Made by a program: the position numbers and the translations under genes. The notes below the pieces were generated by a model. The model was not told the DNA's origin and made no database searches. It saw nothing but the letters and a program-made list of their open reading frames with translations. Below are positions 1 through 5,092 of a DNA stretch of 7,375 nucleotides, in pieces (positions within the stretch are counted from its first letter, which is position 1; each line of letters opens with the position of its first letter). The stretch is from Candidatus Iainarchaeum sp. (GTDB lineage Archaea; Iainarchaeota; Iainarchaeia; Iainarchaeales; JAAZKV01), in contig JAQUZG010000033.1 of NCBI GenBank assembly GCA_028691435.1, forward strand, positions 1-7,375, read 5' to 3'.

Positions 1-776
1 ACTATTTTTGAATCAAAAGCAAATTTTATTCTCGCGGCATTTAAAGCAAATCTTTTATTAGTTATTGGTTTCCAAACACTTTCATTAGAAATATCATTTG
101 AAATTACTAATTCAATTCTATTTGATTTTATAAATTCTTTAAATATGTTCATTAAGCAAGTACTTGACAATGTAATCATTGTTCCTGAATCAATAACTGC
201 TTTGGATACTTTATCAATTTGTCCAATTTTAAAAAGTTGTTTTAATTCATTTACCCGTTCAATTAAATTTTTTACTTCAACTTCTTCATCATGCATTGTA
301 GTAAAACCAATATAGCTTTGTAGTTCTTTTATATCTGCGCCAGTTAATACTGCAGCTTGATTTATACTTAATCCATAACTGTATGCTAAAGATGCTTGCT
401 TTACTTTTGCTTTTTCATATAAACTTTCAACATAATTTCCAAGCATTGAATCAATATTTTTTATACTCCAAATGGTTGATTTTAAACTATTCAGTAAATC
501 GATAGAATCATTTCTTTTTGAAGCATCTCTTGCTCCTAACAAGCTTTTTGTAATTTCAATTTTTACTCTTCTCCACTCATCACTGGAAACAATATGATTC
601 TTTGTTTCTATCTTATGTAGAGCATATGCAATTACACCAAGTTCAGCTTTTGCAAAATCATTTTCAATAGTTGCTTCCCTAATCAAACGATTACTTAAAC
701 CACGTAAGTCAAAATTTTTATTTATTTTAAAGAGTTTTATAACTTCATCAATATCATATGAAAGTGATTTAAACAT
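1..776 (-). CDS. Alpha-helical plus PIN-like domain protein, C-terminus cut by window edge
   Basis: The minus strand is open from an ATG at 776 to the window edge (258 complete codons, no stop). Residues 1-about 175 are predicted mostly helical and include a segment (about 130-160, AYSYGLSINQAAVLTGADIK) that looks like a helix-turn-helix. From about residue 193 a PIN-like pattern begins: VIDSGTMITLS with Asp196, a helix, then a beta strand and E232-S-V-W-K-P, where Asp196 and Glu232 would be metal-binding acids of a PIN nuclease site. Later acids lie outside the window. From memory, this arrangement matches a family of uncharacterised DPANN proteins; I cannot confirm the family by search. A role as a ribonuclease acting on RNA, with the N-terminal region for recognition, is inference. 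It is transcribed divergently from the UspA-like gene. The ATG is the natural start because a TATA-like box lies about 25 nt upstream, implying a leaderless mRNA. Confidence 0.72.
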   Translation of the reverse strand, partial: MFKSLSYDIDEVIKLFKINKNFDLRGLSNRLIREATIENDFAKAELGVIAYALHKIETKNHIVSSDEWRRVKIEITKSLLGARDASKRNDSIDLLNSLKSTIWSIKNIDSMLGNYVESLYEKAKVKQASLAYSYGLSINQAAVLTGADIKELQSYIGFTTMHDEEVEVKNLIERVNELKQLFKIGQIDKVSKAVIDSGTMITLSSTCLMNIFKEFIKSNRIELVISNDISNESVWKPITNKRFALNAARIKFAFDSKI

Positions 777-790
777 ATAAATAGAAAAAA

Positions 791-806
791 CTTTAAAGTA
801 TTTAAT
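791..806 (-). promoter_or_regulatory. TATA-type promoter of the PIN-like gene
   Basis: On the minus strand this reads ATTAAATACTTTAAAG. The TTAAATAC core is centred about 25 nt before the ATG at 776, which puts transcription start at or next to the start codon. The same TTAAATACTTTAA block recurs upstream of the histone gene. The call rests on match to the archaeal TATA consensus and on position only. Confidence 0.5.
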
Positions 807-896
807 TATTTAGTTTAAATTGTTTTATTAAATTTTATAACAAATATTAGAATTATTACTTTTAATAAATAAATATAATAAATCAAGCCAAATAGT

Positions 897-907
897 AAAT
901 TTAATAA
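897..907 (+). promoter_or_regulatory. Probable TATA box of the 931-2363 operon
   Basis: AAATTTAATAA is centred about 29 nt before the ATG at 931, the right distance for a leaderless or very short-leader transcript. The whole spacer is AT-rich, so the assignment is positional and weak. An ATG at 914 is followed by a stop after six codons and is not a gene start. Confidence 0.35.
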
Positions 908-930
908 GAGTAAATGAACATTTATATTTT

Positions 931-1341
931 ATGAATATTTTAGTTCCAATACTTACTCTAAAGGAAAATGACACTAAATTTTTTGAAGAAATAGTTAAAG
1001 TAAAACCAGATCAAGTCATTTTATTACATGTAATGGATAAAAGTTTTGTAAATAAAGCAAGTAGTGCAATTAGCGATATCATGCAATTTAGAAAAATAAG
1101 TTTGGAATTAATTAAAAAATTAAAAGATAAAAAAATTGATTGTGAAGAAATTAGTGAATGGGGAGTAACTACAAAAAAGATAGTGGCTAATTCATTAATT
1201 CATAAAACAAATATTGTTTTTTTAGTTGATGATAAAACTGAATTTAATAAAGAAATAATTAAAGAACTTGAATCAAATAAAATTAGATATGCTTTAATTC
1301 CATTAGATAATGAAAACACAAAAAATTTGGTGAAAAAATGA
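931..1341 (+). CDS. UspA/HUP-fold-like small protein (divergent)
   Basis: This 136-residue protein starts with a beta strand, MNILVPIL. It continues with a helix, a second strand with VILLHVMDKS (about 29-38), a long charged helix (about 48-67), an EWGVTTKKIV segment (about 76-85), NIVFLVDD (about 94-101), and a final strand RYALIPLD. This alternating order and the LLHVMD and EWG-T-KI signatures fit the universal stress protein/HUP fold. The glycine-rich ATP-binding loop (GxxGxxxxxxxxxGS/T) of ATP-binding Usp proteins is not visible, so it may not bind nucleotide. It is first in an operon and its stop overlaps the endA start by 4 nt (ATGA at 1338-1341), so the two are probably translationally coupled. 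Its function is unknown, and the fold call is by pattern, not by a diagnostic motif. Confidence 0.6.
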   Translation: MNILVPILTLKENDTKFFEEIVKVKPDQVILLHVMDKSFVNKASSAISDIMQFRKISLELIKKLKDKKIDCEEISEWGVTTKKIVANSLIHKTNIVFLVDDKTEFNKEIIKELESNKIRYALIPLDNENTKNLVKK

Positions 1342-1874
1342 AAAAAGAAAATGACACAATAAACAGTTTAATTGAAAATAAGATTATTGTAGAAAACAAT
1401 AATTTAAAATCAAGATTAGTTGAAAAAGGATTTGGAGAGAAGACTGAAAGAGAATTAATTCTTGATTTATTTGAAGGACTTTATTTAATAGAAAAAAATA
1501 AATTAAAAATTAAATTATTAAATGGAAAAAAATTAATTAAAAAAAATGAATTAATTGAAATTGGGATTAAGTTTGACAAAAAATTTTATTCTAAATATTT
1601 AGTTTATCAAGACTTAAGAGAAAAGGGATATTGTATTAAGACTGGATTAAAATTTGGTTTTGATTTTAGAATTTACCCAAAAGGAAAAAAAATGGGCGAA
1701 ATGCATTCCGAATATGGTTTAAATGTTTTAAAAGAAAGTGAAAAATTAAATATGACTCAAATTTCTAGATTGACTAGACTTGCTGGAAATATACACATAA
1801 AATCAATAATTGCTGTAATTGATAATGAAAATTCAATTAACTATTATGAGATAAACAGAAAACTATTTAATTGA
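1338..1874 (+). CDS. endA: tRNA-splicing endonuclease EndA
   Basis: EndA cuts the bulge-helix-bulge at exon-intron junctions of pre-tRNA (and pre-rRNA), leaving a 2',3'-cyclic phosphate for ligation. At 178 residues it matches the short homotetrameric archaeal type rather than the fused or heteromeric types. The N-terminal domain (about 1-80) is lysine-rich and divergent. The catalytic domain begins at about 84 (YSKYLVYQDLREKGY) and holds the family signature KTGLKFGFDFRIYPKG. Apparent catalytic residues are Tyr113, His123 (in MHSEY) and Lys155 (in NIHIKS), the usual Tyr-His-Lys triad. The C-terminal YYEINR resembles the terminal strand. GGTGA at 1329-1333, 4 nt before the ATG, can serve as ribosome binding site inside the end of the preceding gene. 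The presence of endA implies that this organism has intron-containing RNAs. Confidence 0.95.
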   Translation: MKKENDTINSLIENKIIVENNNLKSRLVEKGFGEKTERELILDLFEGLYLIEKNKLKIKLLNGKKLIKKNELIEIGIKFDKKFYSKYLVYQDLREKGYCIKTGLKFGFDFRIYPKGKKMGEMHSEYGLNVLKESEKLNMTQISRLTRLAGNIHIKSIIAVIDNENSINYYEINRKLFN

Positions 1875-1880
1875 TTAAAC

Positions 1881-2363
1881 ATGAAAAAAATATATAGTGA
1901 TGGAAAAATATTTCATTCACAAATTAGAGTTGGAAAAACTGGACCTATTGTAATCACTAAATTTAGAACAATGAGAAAAGGATCACATTCAAATTATATG
2001 GCGGAAGATACTTTACAAAATGAAGCTAGAGAACCATATGCAACAAAATTTGGAAGAATTTTGAGAAAAACAAAACTTGATGAATTACCACAAGTAATCA
2101 GTTTATTAAAAGGAGATTTAAATTTTATGGGAATACGTCCAATCTCAAGACAACATTTTTCTAAATTACCAAATCAGATAAAAAAAATTTATTTAACAAT
2201 TGGTCCAGGGTTAATTGGAATAGCTTATGCAGTCCCTAAAAAAGAACGAACTGTTGAAAAAACAAATCAACTAATATTAGAATTTTACGCAGATTATATC
2301 AAAAATAAAAAGAAAGCTTATTTTAAATGGGGATTAAAAGTTCTTAAAAATGTATATAAATAA
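1881..2363 (+). CDS. Sugar-phosphate (phosphoglycosyl) transferase catalytic domain, no membrane anchor
   Basis: This 160-residue protein matches the bacterial sugar transferase/small monotopic phosphoglycosyl transferase family, which moves a sugar-1-phosphate from a nucleotide sugar to a polyprenyl phosphate. Visible signatures are IRVGKTGPIVITKFRTM (15-31), GRILRKTKLDELPQ with the catalytic Asp67-Glu68 dyad, LLKGDLNFMG, then RP, and IGPGLIGIA. Two things are odd. Family members normally start with a hydrophobic re-entrant membrane helix of about 20-25 residues, but this one starts directly at the F-x-Q-x-R-V-G-K region. An in-frame TGA three codons upstream (the endA stop) rules out a longer N-terminus. 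The usual VGPRPE is MGIRPIS here, losing the first Pro and the Glu. It may be a peripheral enzyme, need a membrane partner, or have changed function. It lies 6 nt after endA, in the same frame, and is last in the operon. Confidence 0.85.
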   Translation: MKKIYSDGKIFHSQIRVGKTGPIVITKFRTMRKGSHSNYMAEDTLQNEAREPYATKFGRILRKTKLDELPQVISLLKGDLNFMGIRPISRQHFSKLPNQIKKIYLTIGPGLIGIAYAVPKKERTVEKTNQLILEFYADYIKNKKKAYFKWGLKVLKNVYK

Positions 2364-2375
2364 TTAATAGTTAAT

Positions 2376-2403
2376 AAAAAAAATGGTTGAATAAATTCAA
2401 CCA
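2376..2403 (-). terminator. Hairpin plus U-tract terminator of the histone gene
   Basis: TGGTTGAAT (2384-2392) and ATTCAACCA (2395-2403) form a perfect 9-bp inverted repeat around AA. Read on the minus strand, the hairpin starts 15 nt after the histone stop and is followed at once by eight U (A-run at 2376-2383). The U-tract lies only on the minus-strand side, so orientation favours ending the histone transcript. The stem could also protect the 3' end of the convergent operon mRNA. Archaeal termination needs mainly the U-tract; a role for the stem is inferred. Confidence 0.7.
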
Positions 2404-2418
2404 AAAATTGTTAAAAAT

Positions 2419-2595
2419 TTAGAAGTCAATTCCTCTTACAGTTTTTCTTCCGTTTTCTTTTGCTCTTTTTGCAGCATCTTTAATCATTTCTGCTACTTTT
2501 GCACTTAATGCATCAACTGCATCACTTGCAGTGTTACAATCTTGTTCTTTAATAGCATCTTTAACTTTTGATGCAACAACTAATGCTTCAGCCAT
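2419..2595 (-). CDS. Short histone-fold protein (58 aa)
   Basis: This is a 58-residue protein (MAEALVVASKVKDAIKEQ at its N-terminus, ending GRKTVRGIDF). The order is short helix (about 4-17), loop CNTASD, long central helix (about 22-47, DAVDALSAKVAEMIKDAAKR), then G-R-K-T-V-R-x-x-D, the loop-2/third-helix signature of archaeal histones. The MAE-LVV-SKVK start resembles the minimal histone family that includes Bdellovibrio Bd0055 (from memory). It stops right after the GID segment, so the third helix is almost absent; classical archaeal histones have about 66-69 residues. It probably binds DNA as a dimer for chromosome packaging, and wrapping into nucleosome-like fibres is not assured. The single cysteine (Cys20) is in loop 1. 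It is convergent to the operon, monocistronic, and bounded by its own promoter and terminator. The ATG is set by a strong ribosome binding site. Confidence 0.88.
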   Translation of the reverse strand: MAEALVVASKVKDAIKEQDCNTASDAVDALSAKVAEMIKDAAKRAKENGRKTVRGIDF

Positions 2596-2601
2596 AATAA
2601 T

Positions 2602-2630
2602 ACCCCCACGCTTTGACCTTTGTCAAGCTT
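2602..2630 (-). promoter_or_regulatory. Histone mRNA leader: 5' hairpin and strong Shine-Dalgarno
   Basis: Read on the minus strand, GCTTGAC (2628-2622) and GTCAAAGC (2617-2610) pair around an AAAG loop with one bulged A. GTGGGGGT follows, and its GGGGGT (2607-2602) can pair over six positions with the 16S anti-SD core ACCTCC, with one G-U pair. Six nt separate it from the ATG at 2595. If transcription starts about 25 nt after the TATA box, the hairpin is at the extreme 5' end. The TTGAC/GTCAA dyad at 2613-2626 could instead be a protein operator. No other gene in the window has such a leader. Confidence 0.6.
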
Positions 2631-2649
2631 GAAAAAATAGAGAAGATTA

Positions 2650-2660
2650 AAGTATTTAAA
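2650..2660 (-). promoter_or_regulatory. TATA box of the histone gene
   Basis: The minus strand reads TTTAAATACTT, preceded by GGG. It is a near-consensus archaeal TATA box centred about 60 nt before the start codon, which predicts transcription start near 2630 and a leader of about 35 nt. It shares the TTAAATACTTTAA block with the promoter of the gene at 1-776. Confidence 0.55.
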
Positions 2661-2776
2661 CCCAATTGTTCAATTAAAATAGAAAAAATGTTTTGATAAA
2701 TCAACAAATTGTCCTAAATTAAGTGAAAATTCATTAATTGAATTGATTTTTAATAATAATCATTAAATAAATTAAA

Positions 2777-2912
2777 TGCCTGTGATGATGAATTATTTGT
2801 CTGACAGCCAATTGTCTAGAAGACATGCAAGCTCCATTGAGCAACAGCGAAAATGGTGCCAGATGTCAACTGGCTGGGCAGTTGTGTGATGAATGATGGG
2901 CAGACTGAGGCA
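2777..2912 (+). ncRNA. Box C/D guide RNA with an 81-nt hairpin insertion between D' and C'
   Basis: Box C/D RNAs with L7Ae, Nop5 and fibrillarin direct 2'-O-methylation, normally of rRNA or tRNA. All four boxes are present: C GTGATGA (2782-2788), D' CTGA (2801-2804), C' GTGATGA (2886-2892) and D CTGA (2905-2908). Both guide spacers, C-D' (2789-2800) and C'-D (2893-2904), are exactly 12 nt, the archaeal norm. Terminal stem TGCC (2777-2780)/GGCA (2909-2912) closes the outer kink-turn, with one T before box C. GTTG-T before C' and CAGC after D' give the same geometry for the inner one. I count 64 G+C of 136 (47%), against very AT-rich flanks. Anomaly: the D'-C' spacer is 81 nt, against roughly 3-12 in typical archaeal sRNAs, and folds into a hairpin. 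Targets are unknown: the D guide would pair with TCTGCCCATCAT and the D' guide with ACAAATAATTCA. Exact ends are unproved; no clear promoter was found upstream. Confidence 0.78.
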
Positions 2913-2943
2913 CAAAAAAAATTTATGAAATAAAATAAAATCC

Positions 2944-2951
2944 TTTAAAAA
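2944..2951 (+). promoter_or_regulatory. Probable TATA box of the ligase gene
   Basis: TTTAAAAA, preceded by TCC, lies about 34 nt before the ATG at 2982 and predicts a leader of under 10 nt. It is in an A-rich stretch, so confidence is moderate to low. The box C/D RNA ends about 30 nt upstream, so the ligase appears to be transcribed separately from it. Confidence 0.4.
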
Positions 2952-2981
2952 AAGATTAGAATCTAATATTATTGATAAAAT

Positions 2982-4799
2982 ATGTTATTTAGTGAAATTG
3001 CAAATTATTTTAATAAAATTGAAGAAATTAAATCACGACTTGAAATTACAGACGTTTTAGTTGAGTTATTTGAATCTATTTCTACTAATGAAATCAAAAG
3101 AACTATTTATTTAATTCAAGGACAAATTGCCCCAACATTTAAAGGACAAGAAATTGGTTTTGGAGAAAAAATGATTGCAGAAGGATTATCCAAAGCTACA
3201 GGATACACTAGAAAAGAAGTTGATAAATTATTTACTAAAATTGGTGATTTTGGAGAAGTTGCAGAAAAATTAGTTGGTGAAAGAAAACAAGGTGCACTTT
3301 TTAGTAACCCCTTAACTATTGAAAAAGTTTTCTCAAATTTAGAAAAAATGTCTAATGAAGAAGGAAAAGGAAGTCAAGAATTAAAAAAGAAAATACTTGC
3401 AGAGTTATTTAATTCAGCTAGTCCTATAGAAGCAAAATATATTGCACGAATTCCACTTGGAAACATACGCTTAGGAATTGGTGACCCAACAATAATGGAT
3501 GCTTTTGCAATAATTCTTGCAAAAGAAAATAACAAAAATTGGCAAGAATTAAATGATGATGAAAAAAGAAAAATAAAAGTTGAATTTAGAGAAAAAATTG
3601 AAGGAGCATATAATGTTTTTTCTGATCTTGGCACAATTTGTGAATTAATAAAAGAAAATGGAGCAAAAGGTTTAGACAAAATTAAATTAAGTCCTGGAAC
3701 ACCAATTAGACCAACTGCTGCAGAAAGACTACCAAGCAGCAAAGAAATAATTGAAAAACTTGGAAAATGTGCAGTAGAAGCAAAATATGATGGGTTTAGA
3801 GTTCAGCTTAGTAAAAATGGAAATGATATTAAAATATTTTCAAGACAAAGTGAAGATATAACTCCAATGTTTCCTGAATTAATTGAAGCTGCAAAAAAAC
3901 AATTACCAAAAAGTTGTATTGTTGAAGGAGAAGCATTAGCAGTAAATCAAGACTCTAATGAATATTATCCTTTTCAAATTACAATTCAGCGAAAAAGAAA
4001 ATATGATATTGAAAAAAAATCAAAAGAATATCCATTAAAATTATTTTTGTTTGATGTAGTTTTTGTTGATGGAAAAAATTATATGAATCAAACATACTTA
4101 GAAAGAAGAGAAAAACTCCAATCAATTATAAAAAAAGATGATAATCAAATAATCACACTTAGTGAAATGAAACTAATTGATAATCCAAAAGATTTAGAAG
4201 ATTTTTTTGAAGAAAAAATTGCACAAGGGCTTGAAGGAATAATTGCTAAAGACCTAAATGCACAATATATTGCAGGTGCAAGAAAATATGCTTGGATTAA
4301 ACTAAAAAGATCATACAAAGGAAGTCTAGAAGATACTGTTGATTTGACAATAATTGGTTATTATGATGGAAAAGGCAAGCGAACACAATTTGGTCTTGGA
4401 GCATTACTTGCTGCAACATATAATAAAGAAAATGATACTTTTGAAAGTATTGCAAAAATTGGAACAGGAATGACTGAAGACATATTAAAAGAACTAGAAG
4501 GAATTTTATCAAAATTAAAAATTAAAAATAAACCAAAAAATGTTATTAGCGAATTTGAACCAGATTTTTATGTTAATCCACAAATAGTTATTGAAGTTAG
4601 AGCAGATGAAATTACATTAAGTAAAACACACAGTTGTAATAAAGCAGAATTAGGAGAAAAAGCATTTGCATTAAGATTTCCAAGAATGATAAAATTTAGA
4701 ATGGATAAAAAATCAACCGATTCAACAACAAATTTAGAAATTAAAAAAATGTATGAAAATCAAAAAAGAGTACAATTAACTGAATTTAATAATAACTAA
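2982..4799 (+). CDS. lig: ATP-dependent DNA ligase (archaeal type)
   Basis: The enzyme seals nicks in duplex DNA through an enzyme-adenylate, in Okazaki-fragment joining and repair. At 605 residues it has the archaeal three-domain layout: helical DNA-binding domain (about 1-200), adenylation domain (about 235-445) and OB fold (about 450-590). Motifs visible: I EAKYDG with Lys268 as the AMP-accepting lysine; FSRQSEDIT with Arg288; VEGEA with Glu317; III FLFDVVF with Asp358; IV LEGIIAK with Glu418 and Lys423; V WIKLKR with Lys440 and Lys442. The C-terminal RFPRMIKFRMDKK is the conserved end seen in archaeal and DNA-ligase-I-like enzymes. All catalytic motifs are intact. A TGAT at 2973-2976, five nt before the ATG, may be a weak ribosome binding site. 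It is apparently monocistronic. I see no unambiguous PCNA-binding motif. Two minus-strand ORFs inside it are shadows. Confidence 0.97.
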   Translation: MLFSEIANYFNKIEEIKSRLEITDVLVELFESISTNEIKRTIYLIQGQIAPTFKGQEIGFGEKMIAEGLSKATGYTRKEVDKLFTKIGDFGEVAEKLVGERKQGALFSNPLTIEKVFSNLEKMSNEEGKGSQELKKKILAELFNSASPIEAKYIARIPLGNIRLGIGDPTIMDAFAIILAKENNKNWQELNDDEKRKIKVEFREKIEGAYNVFSDLGTICELIKENGAKGLDKIKLSPGTPIRPTAAERLPSSKEIIEKLGKCAVEAKYDGFRVQLSKNGNDIKIFSRQSEDITPMFPELIEAAKKQLPKSCIVEGEALAVNQDSNEYYPFQITIQRKRKYDIEKKSKEYPLKLFLFDVVFVDGKNYMNQTYLERREKLQSIIKKDDNQIITLSEMKLIDNPKDLEDFFEEKIAQGLEGIIAKDLNAQYIAGARKYAWIKLKRSYKGSLEDTVDLTIIGYYDGKGKRTQFGLGALLAATYNKENDTFESIAKIGTGMTEDILKELEGILSKLKIKNKPKNVISEFEPDFYVNPQIVIEVRADEITLSKTHSCNKAELGEKAFALRFPRMIKFRMDKKSTDSTTNLEIKKMYENQKRVQLTEFNNN

Positions 4800-4840
4800 A
4801 TTAATAAAAATTAAATTTTAATTTTGTCTTAAAGAAACTT

Positions 4841-4849
4841 ATTTAAATT
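4841..4849 (+). promoter_or_regulatory. Probable TATA box of the two-gene membrane unit
   Basis: ATTTAAATT is centred about 31 nt before the ATG at 4876 and predicts transcription start near 4871-4873. That position supports the ATG at 4876 over the in-frame TTG at 4867 as start. The 4800-4840 stretch before it is A/T-only repeats with a T-rich end that may serve to end the ligase transcript. Confidence 0.45.
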
Positions 4850-4875
4850 AAAAAAAGAATAATATATTGATTAAA

Positions 4876-5088
4876 ATGAATTATAAACGGATAATTTTAA
4901 TTGGAACTACTCTTCTAGTTTGTGCTTGGTTAACAATACAAGTTTATATTTGGTCACAAAAATATAAAGATAGATTTTTTTATCAAGATAATTATCTTGG
5001 GTGGATAATGATTTTTGCATTTATTTTTGCAATAACTGGAATATTTAAATGGTTTTTAAAATGGGAATTAAAAGCAACAAGAAAGTGA
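4876..5088 (+). CDS. Small two-transmembrane-helix protein
   Basis: I do not recognise this 70-residue protein. It has a short basic N-terminus (MNYKR), a hydrophobic helix at about 5-27 (IILIGTTLLVCAWLTIQVYIW), a polar aromatic loop of about 13 residues (SQKYKDRFFYQDN), a second helix at about 41-62 (YLGWIMIFAFIFAITGIFKWFL), and a basic tail KWELKATRK. Positive charge at both ends suggests both termini are cytoplasmic, with the loop outside. An in-frame TTG nine nt upstream would add MIK, but the ATG is preferred: TGAT at 4868-4871 sits 4 nt before it and the TATA box is about 31 nt away. The next gene starts 4 nt after its stop, so the two are probably coexpressed and may form a membrane complex. 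Function is not inferable. Confidence 0.75.
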   Translation: MNYKRIILIGTTLLVCAWLTIQVYIWSQKYKDRFFYQDNYLGWIMIFAFIFAITGIFKWFLKWELKATRK

Positions 5089-5092
5089 TTAT

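Noticed and set aside
2776..2889. A 37-codon ORF (ATG at 2776, TGA at 2887) inside the GC-rich island.
   Set aside because: Four correctly spaced C/D boxes, two 12-nt guides and paired terminal stems explain the segment better. The codon choice (CAG, GTG, TGC, GGC) is unlike the A/T-ending codons of neighbouring genes. There is no ribosome binding site.
2777..2912. tRNA, SRP RNA or RNase P RNA as identity of the GC-rich island.
   Set aside because: No TΨC-arm or anticodon-arm pattern and no SRP helix 8 or RNase P core motif is recognisable; the length is too short for SRP or RNase P RNA.
3374..3742. 122-codon minus-strand ORF.
   Set aside because: It is antisense to the ligase DNA-binding and linker region, whose protein sequence is clearly conserved; there is no promoter or ribosome binding site.
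4297..4512. 71-codon minus-strand ORF, Leu/Phe-rich and seemingly hydrophobic.
   Set aside because: It is the antisense of the Lys/Glu-rich codons of the ligase OB domain, which yields false Phe/Leu-rich peptides.
4801..4830. Near-palindromic AATTAAATTTTAATTT-type sequence after the ligase.
   Set aside because: In A/T-only sequence such symmetry arises by chance and the stem would be weak; it is at most a T-rich transcript end.
4867..5088. TTG start at 4867 for the two-TM protein.
   Set aside because: The TTG overlaps the TGAT element and lies before the predicted transcription start; the ATG at 4876 has better spacing to both.
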